Assembly: GCA_964384675.1 (NCBI GenBank)
Contig: CAYLNK010000369.1
Coordinates: 1-5,919 of the forward strand
DNA length: 5,919 nucleotides
Direction: 5' to 3'
Source of the DNA: CAYLNK01 sp964384675
GTDB lineage: Bacteria; Acidobacteriota; Thermoanaerobaculia; UBA5066
Part shown: positions 1 to 5,919 of the stretch, in pieces
How the letters are laid out: each line of letters starts with the position of its first letter
Numbering within the stretch: the stretch's first letter is position 1
The notes under the pieces: generated by a model
Databases searched by the model: none
Told to the model about the DNA's origin: nothing
Seen by the model: only the letters and a program-made list of their open reading frames with translations
Program-made: the position numbers and the translations under genes

Positions 1-1626
1 GAGGCCGAGGAGCCGTCCCGTCGCCGCGCCCAGCTCCCCGAGGCTCCGCTCGGCCTGCACACCCGCCGAGAGCTCCGGCAGGAGGCGCGCCGAGAGGCCG
101 TCCAGGCCGACGAACACCGCCTCGCCCAGCAGGCTCGCCAGGCGCGACAGCTGGCCGGCGGCGGCGCGCAGCGCCTCCTCCAGCTTCGCGACGGCGGCGC
201 CTTCCAGGGTCGCGCCGAACGACGCCGCCTCGATGAGCGCCGACTCCGCCTCGAACGGGCGCGACAGCTCCCACGTTTCGACCAGCTCGGCGTCCGTGGC
301 CCAGGCGGGCCCGCTCCGTCTCGCGATGCCCGGGATCGCCAGGACGCGCAGCCGGTGGAGGACCCGGCTTCGCGCGCGGTCCGCCTCCTTCGCCAGGTCC
401 ACCGTCACGCTCCGCGTGTCGCGCGCGTCGGCCGGCAGCTCGAGCCCGTGCGCGGCGAGCACGGCGTCCACGTCGGCGAGGAGGGGCGGGCGCGGCGTCC
501 CGGGCGCCAGCCTTCCGTCGCGTTCGCCGGAGAGCGCGGCGACCACCTCCACGAGGACCGGGTCGGTGCGAGGTCGCAGCGTCCCGCGATAGCTCCACGG
601 GAGCGGCGCCTCGAGCGCGTCCTTCACGAGCGCGCTCGCCACGCCGTCCAGGAGGTCGCCGCGCGTGAGGCACCTGTGGCCCCGCATCCGGGCGAGGGCC
701 GACGCGAGCGTCGTGCACGCGATCAGGTCGGCCGGCGAGACCGGCTGCTTCTTCGCGCGGAGCCGTCGTACCGCGGCCTCGAGGAGCGCCCCGGCCGCCG
801 CTTCCGGTCCCTTCTCCCAGACCGCGTCGTAGTACGCGGGCGACGGGAGGCCGGACTGGTAGCCGACGAAGCTGTCGAGGCGCCGGAACGAGTACGGGAC
901 GAGGTAGCTGCCGTGCCGCGCGGCCCCCTCCGGCGCGGGCGGCTCCGGGAACGACCTCGGAGCATCGCCTGGAGAGATCGCGGCGACGAGCCGCTCCAGC
1001 GCCGGCGCGTGGTACCCGCCGCACACCGCCACGACCGTGCCGCCGGTCCGCGACGCGTCGGCGACCGCCCACGCCAGCGCTCGCGCCATGAAGGCCTCGC
1101 GCGGCGCGTCCCGCTCGTCGCCCGCCTCGTCGCCGCGCAGCTCCTGGAAGTAGACGCGGAGCGCCTCGGCCAGCTCGTCGAGGGGGAGCGGCTGCTCGAA
1201 GAGGTGGTCCCACAGCGTATCCGGGTCGTCCACGCCGAGCCGCCGGCAGAGCGCGTCCAGCGCCCGCTTCCAGCGGTCGGGACGGTCGGCGTACCGGTTG
1301 TCGCACCCCGCGAACGCCTCGGACCACGCGGGCAGGTCCATGAACCGCACCTCGGCGCCCACCTCGCGCCCGGCCCGCAGCGCGACCCACTCGGGCGAGT
1401 GGCGGCAGAACGGCGTCCACGAGGCGTGGCTCCGCTCGGCGCTCCGGTAGTACGTGAAGACGGCGACCGGCGGCGTGTGCGGGAGGAGCAGCTCGTCGAG
1501 CCGCGCGTTCATGTCCGACGGCCCCTCGATCAGCACGTGCCGCGGCTCGAGCGCGCGGATCGTCTGCCCGACGAGCCGCGCGCAGGCGGGGCTGTGGTGC
1601 CGGACGCCGACGACGTGGAGGGACAT
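1..1626 (-). CDS. DUF5682 family protein (3' end beyond the window)
   Basis: The frame is open for 542 codons from ATG at 1626-1624 to base 1, so the C-terminus is missing. Family members are, as I recall, around 700-800 residues. I recognise the family from its N-terminus (HVVGVRHHSPACARL, residues 4-18; LIEGPSDMN, 32-40), the SPEW segment followed by RFMDLPA, the GGYHAPALERL motif with His206, the LVPYSF/GYQSGLPSPAYYD block, and the late ETWELSRPFEAE segment. The start matches the usual start of the family; no clear Shine-Dalgarno precedes it. The biochemical function is unknown. Members commonly sit beside a MoxR-type AAA ATPase, a VWA protein and a SWIM zinc-finger protein, in clusters proposed as regulatory or conflict systems. 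Those partners would have to lie left of this window, since no MoxR gene is upstream here. The paired GxxH motifs (G7-H10 and G203-H206) resemble the TraB/TIKI/ChaN-like fold, which is my inference. No signal peptide is visible, so it is probably cytoplasmic. Confidence 0.85.
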   Translation of the reverse strand, partial: MSLHVVGVRHHSPACARLVGQTIRALEPRHVLIEGPSDMNARLDELLLPHTPPVAVFTYYRSAERSHASWTPFCRHSPEWVALRAGREVGAEVRFMDLPAWSEAFAGCDNRYADRPDRWKRALDALCRRLGVDDPDTLWDHLFEQPLPLDELAEALRVYFQELRGDEAGDERDAPREAFMARALAWAVADASRTGGTVVAVCGGYHAPALERLVAAISPGDAPRSFPEPPAPEGAARHGSYLVPYSFRRLDSFVGYQSGLPSPAYYDAVWEKGPEAAAGALLEAAVRRLRAKKQPVSPADLIACTTLASALARMRGHRCLTRGDLLDGVASALVKDALEAPLPWSYRGTLRPRTDPVLVEVVAALSGERDGRLAPGTPRPPLLADVDAVLAAHGLELPADARDTRSVTVDLAKEADRARSRVLHRLRVLAIPGIARRSGPAWATDAELVETWELSRPFEAESALIEAASFGATLEGAAVAKLEEALRAAAGQLSRLASLLGEAVFVGLDGLSARLLPELSAGVQAERSLGELGAATGRLLGL

Positions 1627-1650
1627 CGGGTGTCGATGATGCCCCAGCGC

Positions 1651-1679
1651 GCAGGACGAACGTCGTCCCGGCAGGACGA
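1651..1679. repeat. Three GGACGA half-sites: 20-bp-spaced direct repeat plus inverted copy
   Basis: GCAGGACGA occurs at 1651-1659 and again at 1671-1679, exactly 20 bp apart, about two helical turns. Between them TCGTCC at 1663-1668 is the inverted copy of GGACGA, so 1654-1668 forms a 6-3-6 inverted repeat. This arrangement would suit a dimeric regulator that binds one face of the helix between two divergent genes. The bases are simple and the region GC-rich, so chance is a real alternative. Confidence 0.35.
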
Positions 1680-1703
1680 TCGGCGGGGCCCGCCCCTTGC
1701 TTG

Positions 1704-1710
1704 AAGGAGG
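1704..1710 (+). promoter_or_regulatory. Shine-Dalgarno AAGGAGG of the VWFA gene
   Basis: A perfect anti-16S match ends two bases before ATG at 1713. The spacing is shorter than the usual five to nine bases, but this is the only start supported by both a strong site and an intact signal peptide. The in-frame TTG at 1701 lies before the site, and the next in-frame candidate, TTG at 1746, would remove half of the hydrophobic core of the signal peptide. Confidence 0.6.
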
Positions 1711-1712
1711 GC

Positions 1713-3215
1713 ATGCGCTCGACGGCGGTTCCCGGCCTCCTCCTGTTGACGGCCTTCGTCGCTTCCCTCGCTTCCGCACAGGCGCCCTCGCCGCTCCCGA
1801 GGCCCGAAGGCTCCGTGCGTGGATCCGTCTCCGTCACCGCCATCGATCTCGATGCCACCGCGACCAGGAACGGCCAGCCGGTGGATGACCTCCGCGCGGA
1901 CGAGGTCGCCTTGACGATCGACGGCAAGCCGGTGCCGCTCGACTACTTCACACCGGTCGTCGCGCACCGTCTGACGGGACCCGCTCGCCCCGGCGCGGGA
2001 GCCGACGCCTCCGGCCTCGTGGCCCGACACCTGATGCTCCTGATCGACGAGGATCACCTCGTCCCCCAGGACCGCCGGCCCGTCTTCGAGGCGGCGCACA
2101 CGTTCCTCGCACGCCTCGACGCGTCCGACCGCTTCGCCGTCGCCGTCTTCCAGCGCGGCCGGATGCGATCGCTGGTGCCGTTCGGGACGGCGCTCGACGT
2201 CGCCGGGCGGGCGCTCGACGAGCAGAGAGAGGGCCGGTACTCGTTCGGCCTCCTCGGGCAGCAGGCGTTCGCCGCGCCGATGATCCGGGACCGGGAGCGG
2301 AACGCGTTCCGGCAGGTGCGACGGGCGATCCAGAGCCTCGGGGCCTACCCGGGCCGCCGGGAGCTGGTCCTCATCTCCCGCGGCCTGAATCGCTACGAGG
2401 GGATCGGGGATCAGGATCTCTACGGCGGCCTCTACCGGGAGGTCGACGACCTCATCCGCCAGGCGAATCGCTCCCGCGTCACCGTCCACACGCTAGGAGT
2501 CGGTGGGCTGCAGGGAGGCAGCGGCTTCTGCTGAACGCCGGCGCAGAGCGACCCCTGCTGGACGCTGGGGCAGATATCCGAGGAGACCGGCGGGCTCCAC
2601 GTCGACCGTCTCGCGGACCTCACCCGTGGGATCGAGGCGATCCGACGGTCGGGCGCGACCTACTACTCCCTCGGCGCGACCCTCGACTCGTCCCGGGCGA
2701 GGAGCGGCGGCAACCGCGTGGAGGTCGCCTCCACGCGACCGGGTGTCAAGGTCCAGCTCCGCAAGCGCTTCGTGGCGCGGGACGAGACCGACGCCGCCGC
2801 CGAAGCGACGGAGTCGTCTCTCCTCTTCGGCGCGCGAGTCTCCGATCTGCCCGTCGAGATCAAGCTCGGCGAAGGCAAGCACGGGGGCTGGTTCCTGGCC
2901 TCACGCCGCGAGATCGACTACGAGGTGCGCATCCCGATCGCCTCGCTCGAGCTGGAGGAGAAGGACGGTGTCCGGAAGGCTGACATCGAGATCACCTTCG
3001 CCGCGGTCGACGAGAAGGGCGACGTCTCCAAGCCCGTCGTCGTGAAGGCCCCTCTCCGGATCCCGGACGCCCGCTGGGAAGAGGCGCGCAAGGCGGTCTG
3101 GCCGTGCGACGGGAAGCTCCGCTCGCGCCCCGGCCGGCAGCGCTACGTCGTGACGGTGAGGGACGTGCGCTCCAACCGCCTCGGCGCCGCGGAGGTCACG
3201 GCGCGCTTCGACTGA
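1713..3215 (+). CDS. Secreted VWFA-related protein (acidobacterial type) with in-frame TGA at codon 274
   Basis: This is one 500-codon gene if the TGA at 2532-2534 is read through; if not, it makes a 273-residue truncated product. Residues 1-22 form a Sec signal peptide with an Ala-Ser-Ala cleavage site before Gln23. Residues 38-80 match the conserved entry segment of the acidobacterial VWFA-related family (VSVTAIDLDATATRNGQPV, then the LTIDGKPVPL block). Residues 105-300 are a VWA fold: strand LMLLID, the RRELVLISRGL strand, the VTVHTLGVGGL strand, then ISEETGG after the TGA. Residues 308-345 (Ala-Thr-Tyr-Tyr-Ser-Leu-Gly, then RPGVKVQLRKRFVAR) and the beta-rich tail to residue 500 are also typical of the family. 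The MIDAS motif is degenerate: Asp112 is present, but both expected serines are replaced by Asp114 and Leu116. Cysteines are few: 273, 282 and 465. Function is unknown; such proteins are presumed to act in envelope binding or assembly. It converges on the glycosyltransferase gene and overlaps it by 20 bp. Confidence 0.82.
2532..2534 (+). other. In-frame TGA inside the VWFA gene: candidate selenocysteine codon or nonsense mutation
   Basis: The TGA follows the TGC for Cys273 and is followed in the same frame by codons for TPAQSDPCW, placing Cys282 eight residues later. Frame 3 stays open from 2535 to the TGA at 3213-3215 with no other stop, and it encodes the ISEETGG and YYSLG segments expected next in this family. 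No plausible start with a ribosome-binding site lies just downstream to make a second protein. TGA also ends this gene and the glycosyltransferase gene, so a genome-wide reassignment of TGA is unlikely. Selenocysteine, a single-base nonsense change (from TGC, TGG or CGA) and a base-call error remain open. Confidence 0.9.
2547..2573 (+). other. Short hairpin potential downstream of the in-frame TGA (possible SECIS-like element)
   Basis: Three mutually exclusive hairpins can be drawn here by eye. AGCG 2547-2550 pairs with CGCT 2563-2566, with an inner CC/GG. CCCC 2552-2555 pairs with GGGG 2567-2570 around an 11-base loop. CTGC 2555-2558 pairs with GCAG 2570-2573, extended by a T-G pair to leave a 9-base loop starting GG. 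The last two place a G at the start of the loop about 21-25 bases after the TGA, which fits the loose bacterial SECIS geometry. In sequence this GC-rich such hairpins are frequent, so the support is weak. Confidence 0.2.
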
Positions 3216-4476
3216 GGTAGTCCACGATCGCGTCGGCGCACCGGGCCGGCCCGTCGATGCCCGCGAAGACGGCCGCCACCCGCTCGGCGGCGTCCCGAGC
3301 GGAGGGGCTCGAGAGGAGGTCCCGCACGCTCTCCGTCAGCGTCGCCCCGCGGGCCGCGCGCGGCGAGATCCGCACCGCGGCGCCCAGCCTCTCCACGGCG
3401 GCGACGTTCCACTCCTGCTCCGGCTGGAGCGGGATCCCGACGAACGGCCGACCCGCGGCGAGAGCCGTCTGCACGCTGCCCTGACCGCCCGCGATGACGC
3501 CCAGGTCGACCCTCGGGAAGATGCGGTGGCTCGGGAGCACGCGGGCCACGCACACGTCGTCCGAGCGGAGCGCCAGGAGGTCGTGGGCGGTCGAGACCAC
3601 CAGGACGCGCGCCCCCGCCGCCCGCACCGCCTCGACGGCGTCGACGACGAGCCTCGCCGGGGTCGAGGTGATCGCCACGTAGACGATCGGGCGCGGCCCT
3701 TCGAGGAACCGATCGACCTCGGCGGGGATCGGGAGGTCGAGCGTGGCGTAGAGGGGCCCGACGTACCGGAGTACGGGGTCCTTCCGGTAGTGGCCGGGCA
3801 CCTTCGGCCTCCACGACTCCAGGACGTCGCGCGGAACCCCGGTGACCTCCGGCACGTCGGTCACGAGGGTGAGGTCGCCCATGAGGAGCGCCGCCAGCGT
3901 CGGCACGCCCTCGACACCCAGCTCGGCCGCCACGCGGTTGAAGGCCGCGCCGTAGCCCCGCACCCGGACCGGCCCCTGGTTCGCGAGCCACCGCTGGACG
4001 GACGCGGGCAAGAGGCCGGCGAGCGGGATCGGCGACCGGGTCGGCACTGGGAAGAGACCGCGTTCGGCCATGGGCGGCATGTACGAGCCCCCGTGCTCGG
4101 TGACGAGCGGGATCCCGGCGAGGCGCGACGACAGGAGCGCGCTCAACGTGAACCCCGTCACCACGGCCCGGGCGCCGTGCGCGCGGAAGTAGTCGTGCTC
4201 CGCCCGCGCGTAGGCCCGCAGCTCCTCCACGGTGAAGCACGAGCCGATGCGCGTGCCGACTCCGGGGACCTGCCCGAGGAACCGCGCGCACCTCTCGTCG
4301 GTCATGCGCGGCGGAACGAGGTCGTACGGCACGCCGGCGTCCCGGAAGACCGATTCGTACGGCCCGCCGTGCGTGGCGACGCGTGCCTCGACGCCCCGCG
4401 CCCGGAGCGCCCCGTAGATCGAGAGCGAGCGCGACGTCTCGGAGAGGAACCCGGCGTGCGGGAGGAGGACGATCAT
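3196..4476 (-). CDS. GT1/UGT-like glycosyltransferase
   Basis: This 426-residue protein is predicted to move a sugar from a nucleotide-sugar donor to an unknown acceptor; it has the GT-B two-domain layout and the usual length. The N-terminal domain (residues 1-165) begins with strand MIVLLPHAGF followed by a helix and strand (GVEARVATHGG), and contains VVTGFTLSALLSSRLAGIP and TEHGG, as in acceptor-side domains. The C-terminal donor domain (235-405) has YVGPLY, IVYVAITSTPA, VLVVSTAH, LPSHRIFPRVDLGVIAGGQG, then GRPFVGIPLQPEQEWNV. This last part is the UGT/MGT donor signature, but the His of the usual HGG motif is Ala329. No signal peptide or membrane span is seen, so it probably works in the cytoplasm or at the inner membrane face. 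ATG at 4476 opens the first strand of the fold; no strong Shine-Dalgarno is close by. It follows the M28 gene by 32 bases and is probably translated from the same transcript. The acceptor could be a lipid, glycan or secondary metabolite; the sequence does not say. Confidence 0.85.
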   Translation of the reverse strand: MIVLLPHAGFLSETSRSLSIYGALRARGVEARVATHGGPYESVFRDAGVPYDLVPPRMTDERCARFLGQVPGVGTRIGSCFTVEELRAYARAEHDYFRAHGARAVVTGFTLSALLSSRLAGIPLVTEHGGSYMPPMAERGLFPVPTRSPIPLAGLLPASVQRWLANQGPVRVRGYGAAFNRVAAELGVEGVPTLAALLMGDLTLVTDVPEVTGVPRDVLESWRPKVPGHYRKDPVLRYVGPLYATLDLPIPAEVDRFLEGPRPIVYVAITSTPARLVVDAVEAVRAAGARVLVVSTAHDLLALRSDDVCVARVLPSHRIFPRVDLGVIAGGQGSVQTALAAGRPFVGIPLQPEQEWNVAAVERLGAAVRISPRAARGATLTESVRDLLSSPSARDAAERVAAVFAGIDGPARCADAIVDYLSRSAP

Positions 4477-4508
4477 CGGCGCGTCGTGCTCGAGTCTCGG
4501 CTCCCGCC

Positions 4509-5919
4509 CTACTTCGGCAGGCCCCGCTTCCCGGCCTCCCAGTCCGCCCACTGGAGGAACGCGCGCATCTGCGGCTCGAGCCTGGTGTCGACGAGGAGCT
4601 TCTCCACCTCGGCCCGCGTCTGCTGCTTGGCGCGCTCCGGGCTCTCGGCGAGCCCGTAGACGAGCGCGGCGGCGATGGCGGCGTTCGCCTTGGCTTCCCG
4701 CTGGTCCACCTTGTCGAACGTGTCCGACTCGGCGTGGTAATCGGGGACGTACGGCACGGAGTCCTGGTTCGCCACGAGATTCGGGACGCCGGCCAGGAGG
4801 AAGTCGAAGTTGTCCGTGCCGTCGATGCCGTCGGGCGGATGCTGGAAGCTGCCGAGCCCGGATACCACCGAGAGCGCCGCGTCGACGGGCTTCTGCAGCT
4901 CCGGCCGGCCGTTCAGGAAGAAGCCGCTCGTGCGGCCGGAGCCGATGTCGAAGATGACGGCGGCCGCGTGCCGGTCCATCTCCTTCGCGTGCATGGCGAC
5001 GTAGCCGCGCGAGCCCCACATCCCCTGCTCCTCGCCGGTGAAGAGGACGAAGCGGATGGTGCGGCGCGGCGTCAGCCCCAGCTCCTTGAAGCCACGCGCG
5101 ACGTCCATCACGAGCGCGACGTTCACGCCGTTGTCGTTGGCACCGGTGCCGAGCTCCCACGAGTCGAGGTGCGCGCCGAGGACGACGATCTCCTCCGGCC
5201 TCTCGCGTCCCGGCAGCTCGGCGACCACGTTGCGCGAGGTGTAGGCGCCGCCCGTCTTCGGCGCCGTCAGGAGACGCACGCGCACCTCGCCCGCTCCCGC
5301 CAGGCGCGAGAGCCGGTCGCCTTCCTCGCGCGCCACCATCGCGATCGGGAAGGCCGCGATCGAGGCGTCGAGCGTGATCGGGTGCCGGTCGAGGAGGCCG
5401 CGCAGGTGCGACGACTGGAGGAGGACCCCCGCCACCTGCGCCTTCGCCGCGGCCGCCAGGATCGGCCCGTTGTTCATGTACTCGCCGAAGAGGTCCTCCA
5501 GCGTCTTCATCTCCTTCGTGCGGACGAGAGCGATCGCCCCCTTCGCCGAGGCCCCGAGGGCCGCGAAGTCGGCCTCCATCCCGCCGCCGGCGTCGACCAG
5601 CCGCGCCTCGACCGGCTTGGCGCCCGGAGTGGCCGGGGAGAACGGCGTGGCGACGACGCGCAGAGGGAAGGCCTCGGGCGAGAGGCACGCGGCCTCGGTG
5701 GGGCCCGCCAGCCAGAGGCTCGGGACGGTGAAGCTCTCGGTCGTCACCTTGAGGCCGGCGCCCTTCAGCTTGGCGACGGCCCACTCGACGGCGCGGTCGC
5801 AGGACGGCGAGCCGGTGACGCGCCCGCCCACCCGGTCGCACAGCTCCGCGAGGTCGGAGAGCATCGGCGTCGGCCCGAGGGCGCGGGCCGCCAGCCGGGC
5901 CGCCGCGTCGGCGGGTGGC
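4509..5919 (-). CDS. M28 family zinc metallopeptidase with PA domain, carboxypeptidase Q-like (5' end beyond the window)
   Basis: The frame is open from base 5918 to the TAG at 4509-4511, giving 469 codons with the N-terminus missing. Residues are numbered from the internal ATG at 5864. That ATG is probably not the start, because the 18 codons before it (ending AARLAARALGPTP) look like the usual helix ahead of the LCDRVGGRVTGSP segment. A signal peptide would lie further upstream. The family removes amino acids from peptides with two zinc ions. All expected ligands and the catalytic Glu are visible: His232 and Asp234 in AHLDSW, Asp244 in GANDNG, Glu278-Glu279 in FTGEEQG, Asp306 in IFDIG, and His377 in YHAESDTFDKVD. 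Residues about 60-210 form the inserted PA domain (GAIALVR, AGVLLQ, FPIAMV). The HLDSW and DTFDKVD motifs point to the carboxypeptidase Q-like branch rather than aminopeptidase S. It is probably secreted or periplasmic and used to degrade peptides. The enzyme looks intact and precedes the glycosyltransferase gene by 32 bases. Confidence 0.92.
   Translation of the reverse strand, partial: PPADAAARLAARALGPTPMLSDLAELCDRVGGRVTGSPSCDRAVEWAVAKLKGAGLKVTTESFTVPSLWLAGPTEAACLSPEAFPLRVVATPFSPATPGAKPVEARLVDAGGGMEADFAALGASAKGAIALVRTKEMKTLEDLFGEYMNNGPILAAAAKAQVAGVLLQSSHLRGLLDRHPITLDASIAAFPIAMVAREEGDRLSRLAGAGEVRVRLLTAPKTGGAYTSRNVVAELPGRERPEEIVVLGAHLDSWELGTGANDNGVNVALVMDVARGFKELGLTPRRTIRFVLFTGEEQGMWGSRGYVAMHAKEMDRHAAAVIFDIGSGRTSGFFLNGRPELQKPVDAALSVVSGLGSFQHPPDGIDGTDNFDFLLAGVPNLVANQDSVPYVPDYHAESDTFDKVDQREAKANAAIAAALVYGLAESPERAKQQTRAEVEKLLVDTRLEPQMRAFLQWADWEAGKRGLPK

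Larger units (their letters stand above)
1627..1712. promoter_or_regulatory. Divergent intergenic region between the DUF5682 and VWFA genes
   Basis: This 86-bp gap must hold the promoter and leader of the plus-strand VWFA gene and probably those of the minus-strand DUF5682 gene. I see no convincing -35/-10 pair on either strand, which is common in very GC-rich genomes. It contains a repeat cluster (listed separately) and a GC-rich inverted repeat at 1682-1694 (GGCGGG, one base, CCCGCC) just upstream of the VWFA ribosome-binding site. Shared or opposed regulation of the two genes is possible but unproven. Confidence 0.45.

Noticed and set aside
355..1704. Long plus-strand open frame of 449 codons
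   Set aside because: It lies antisense to the DUF5682 gene. Its translation is Arg, Val and Pro rich with no recognisable domain, and it runs through the divergent intergenic region. It is a GC-rich shadow frame.
1530..2489. Minus-strand open frame of 319 codons spanning the intergenic gap
   Set aside because: It is antisense to the VWFA gene and in a different frame from the DUF5682 gene. Its composition is low in complexity, and the real DUF5682 start at 1626 lies inside it in another frame.
2532..2534. Genome-wide reassignment of TGA to a sense codon
   Set aside because: TGA is used as the apparent normal stop of both the VWFA gene (3213-3215) and the glycosyltransferase gene (3198-3196), and no other in-frame TGA occurs in the four genes.
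2535..3215. A separate second gene after the TGA, or a frameshift
   Set aside because: Both halves are in the same frame and complete one family domain, so no indel is needed. No start codon with a ribosome-binding site lies close after the TGA; the GTG at 2718 falls inside a conserved segment.
3143..4291. Minus-strand open frame of 382 codons overlapping the glycosyltransferase
   Set aside because: It is a different frame on the same strand as the glycosyltransferase, with Arg, Gly and Pro rich sequence and no motifs.
3196..5841. An 881-codon frame that would fuse an N-terminal extension to the glycosyltransferase
   Set aside because: The part upstream of 4476 is an out-of-frame reading of the M28 gene, Arg and Gly rich without domains. 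The glycosyltransferase fold starts exactly at ATG 4476.
5862..5864. ATG at 5864 as the true start of the M28 peptidase
   Set aside because: The frame stays open to the window edge with family-like sequence before it, and a secreted M28 enzyme should have a signal peptide, which this start would lack.

Overview
The window is about 70% G+C, almost fully coding, and carries four protein genes. Two are cut by the window edges. The codon third positions are dominated by G and C. The gene families are an acidobacterial-type VWFA-related protein, an M28/PA peptidase and DUF5682. Together they suggest a high-GC soil or sediment bacterium, most likely Acidobacteriota. This is an inference from family content, as no rRNA or marker gene is present. 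I saw no tRNA, rRNA, CRISPR array, insertion sequence or phage gene.

Layout. (1) 1-1626, minus strand: the first 542 codons of a DUF5682 protein whose 3' end lies off the left edge. (2) 1627-1712: an 86-bp divergent intergenic region with three copies of a GGACGA half-site and a strong Shine-Dalgarno. (3) 1713-3215, plus strand: a secreted VWFA-related protein of the acidobacterial type, interrupted at codon 274 by an in-frame TGA. Coding continues in the same frame for another 226 codons with family-typical sequence. (4) 3196-4476, minus strand: a GT1/UGT-like glycosyltransferase that converges on the VWFA gene and overlaps its 3' end by 20 bp. (5) 4509-5919, minus strand: an M28 metallopeptidase with a PA domain, lacking its N-terminus at the right edge. 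It lies 32 bp upstream of the glycosyltransferase, probably in one transcript.

The most interesting point is the TGA in the VWFA gene. It sits directly after a Cys codon and eight codons before another Cys, in a protein with only three Cys codons in total. The reading frame is kept and short hairpins follow it. A selenocysteine codon, a nonsense mutation or a base-call error could each explain it. The sequence alone does not decide between them, but the split is not a frameshift.

The four genes do not form an obvious single pathway. DUF5682 usually travels with a MoxR ATPase and a VWA protein, which would lie left of the window. The peptidase and glycosyltransferase look like a small two-gene operon. 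The VWFA protein is probably exported and acts in the cell envelope.
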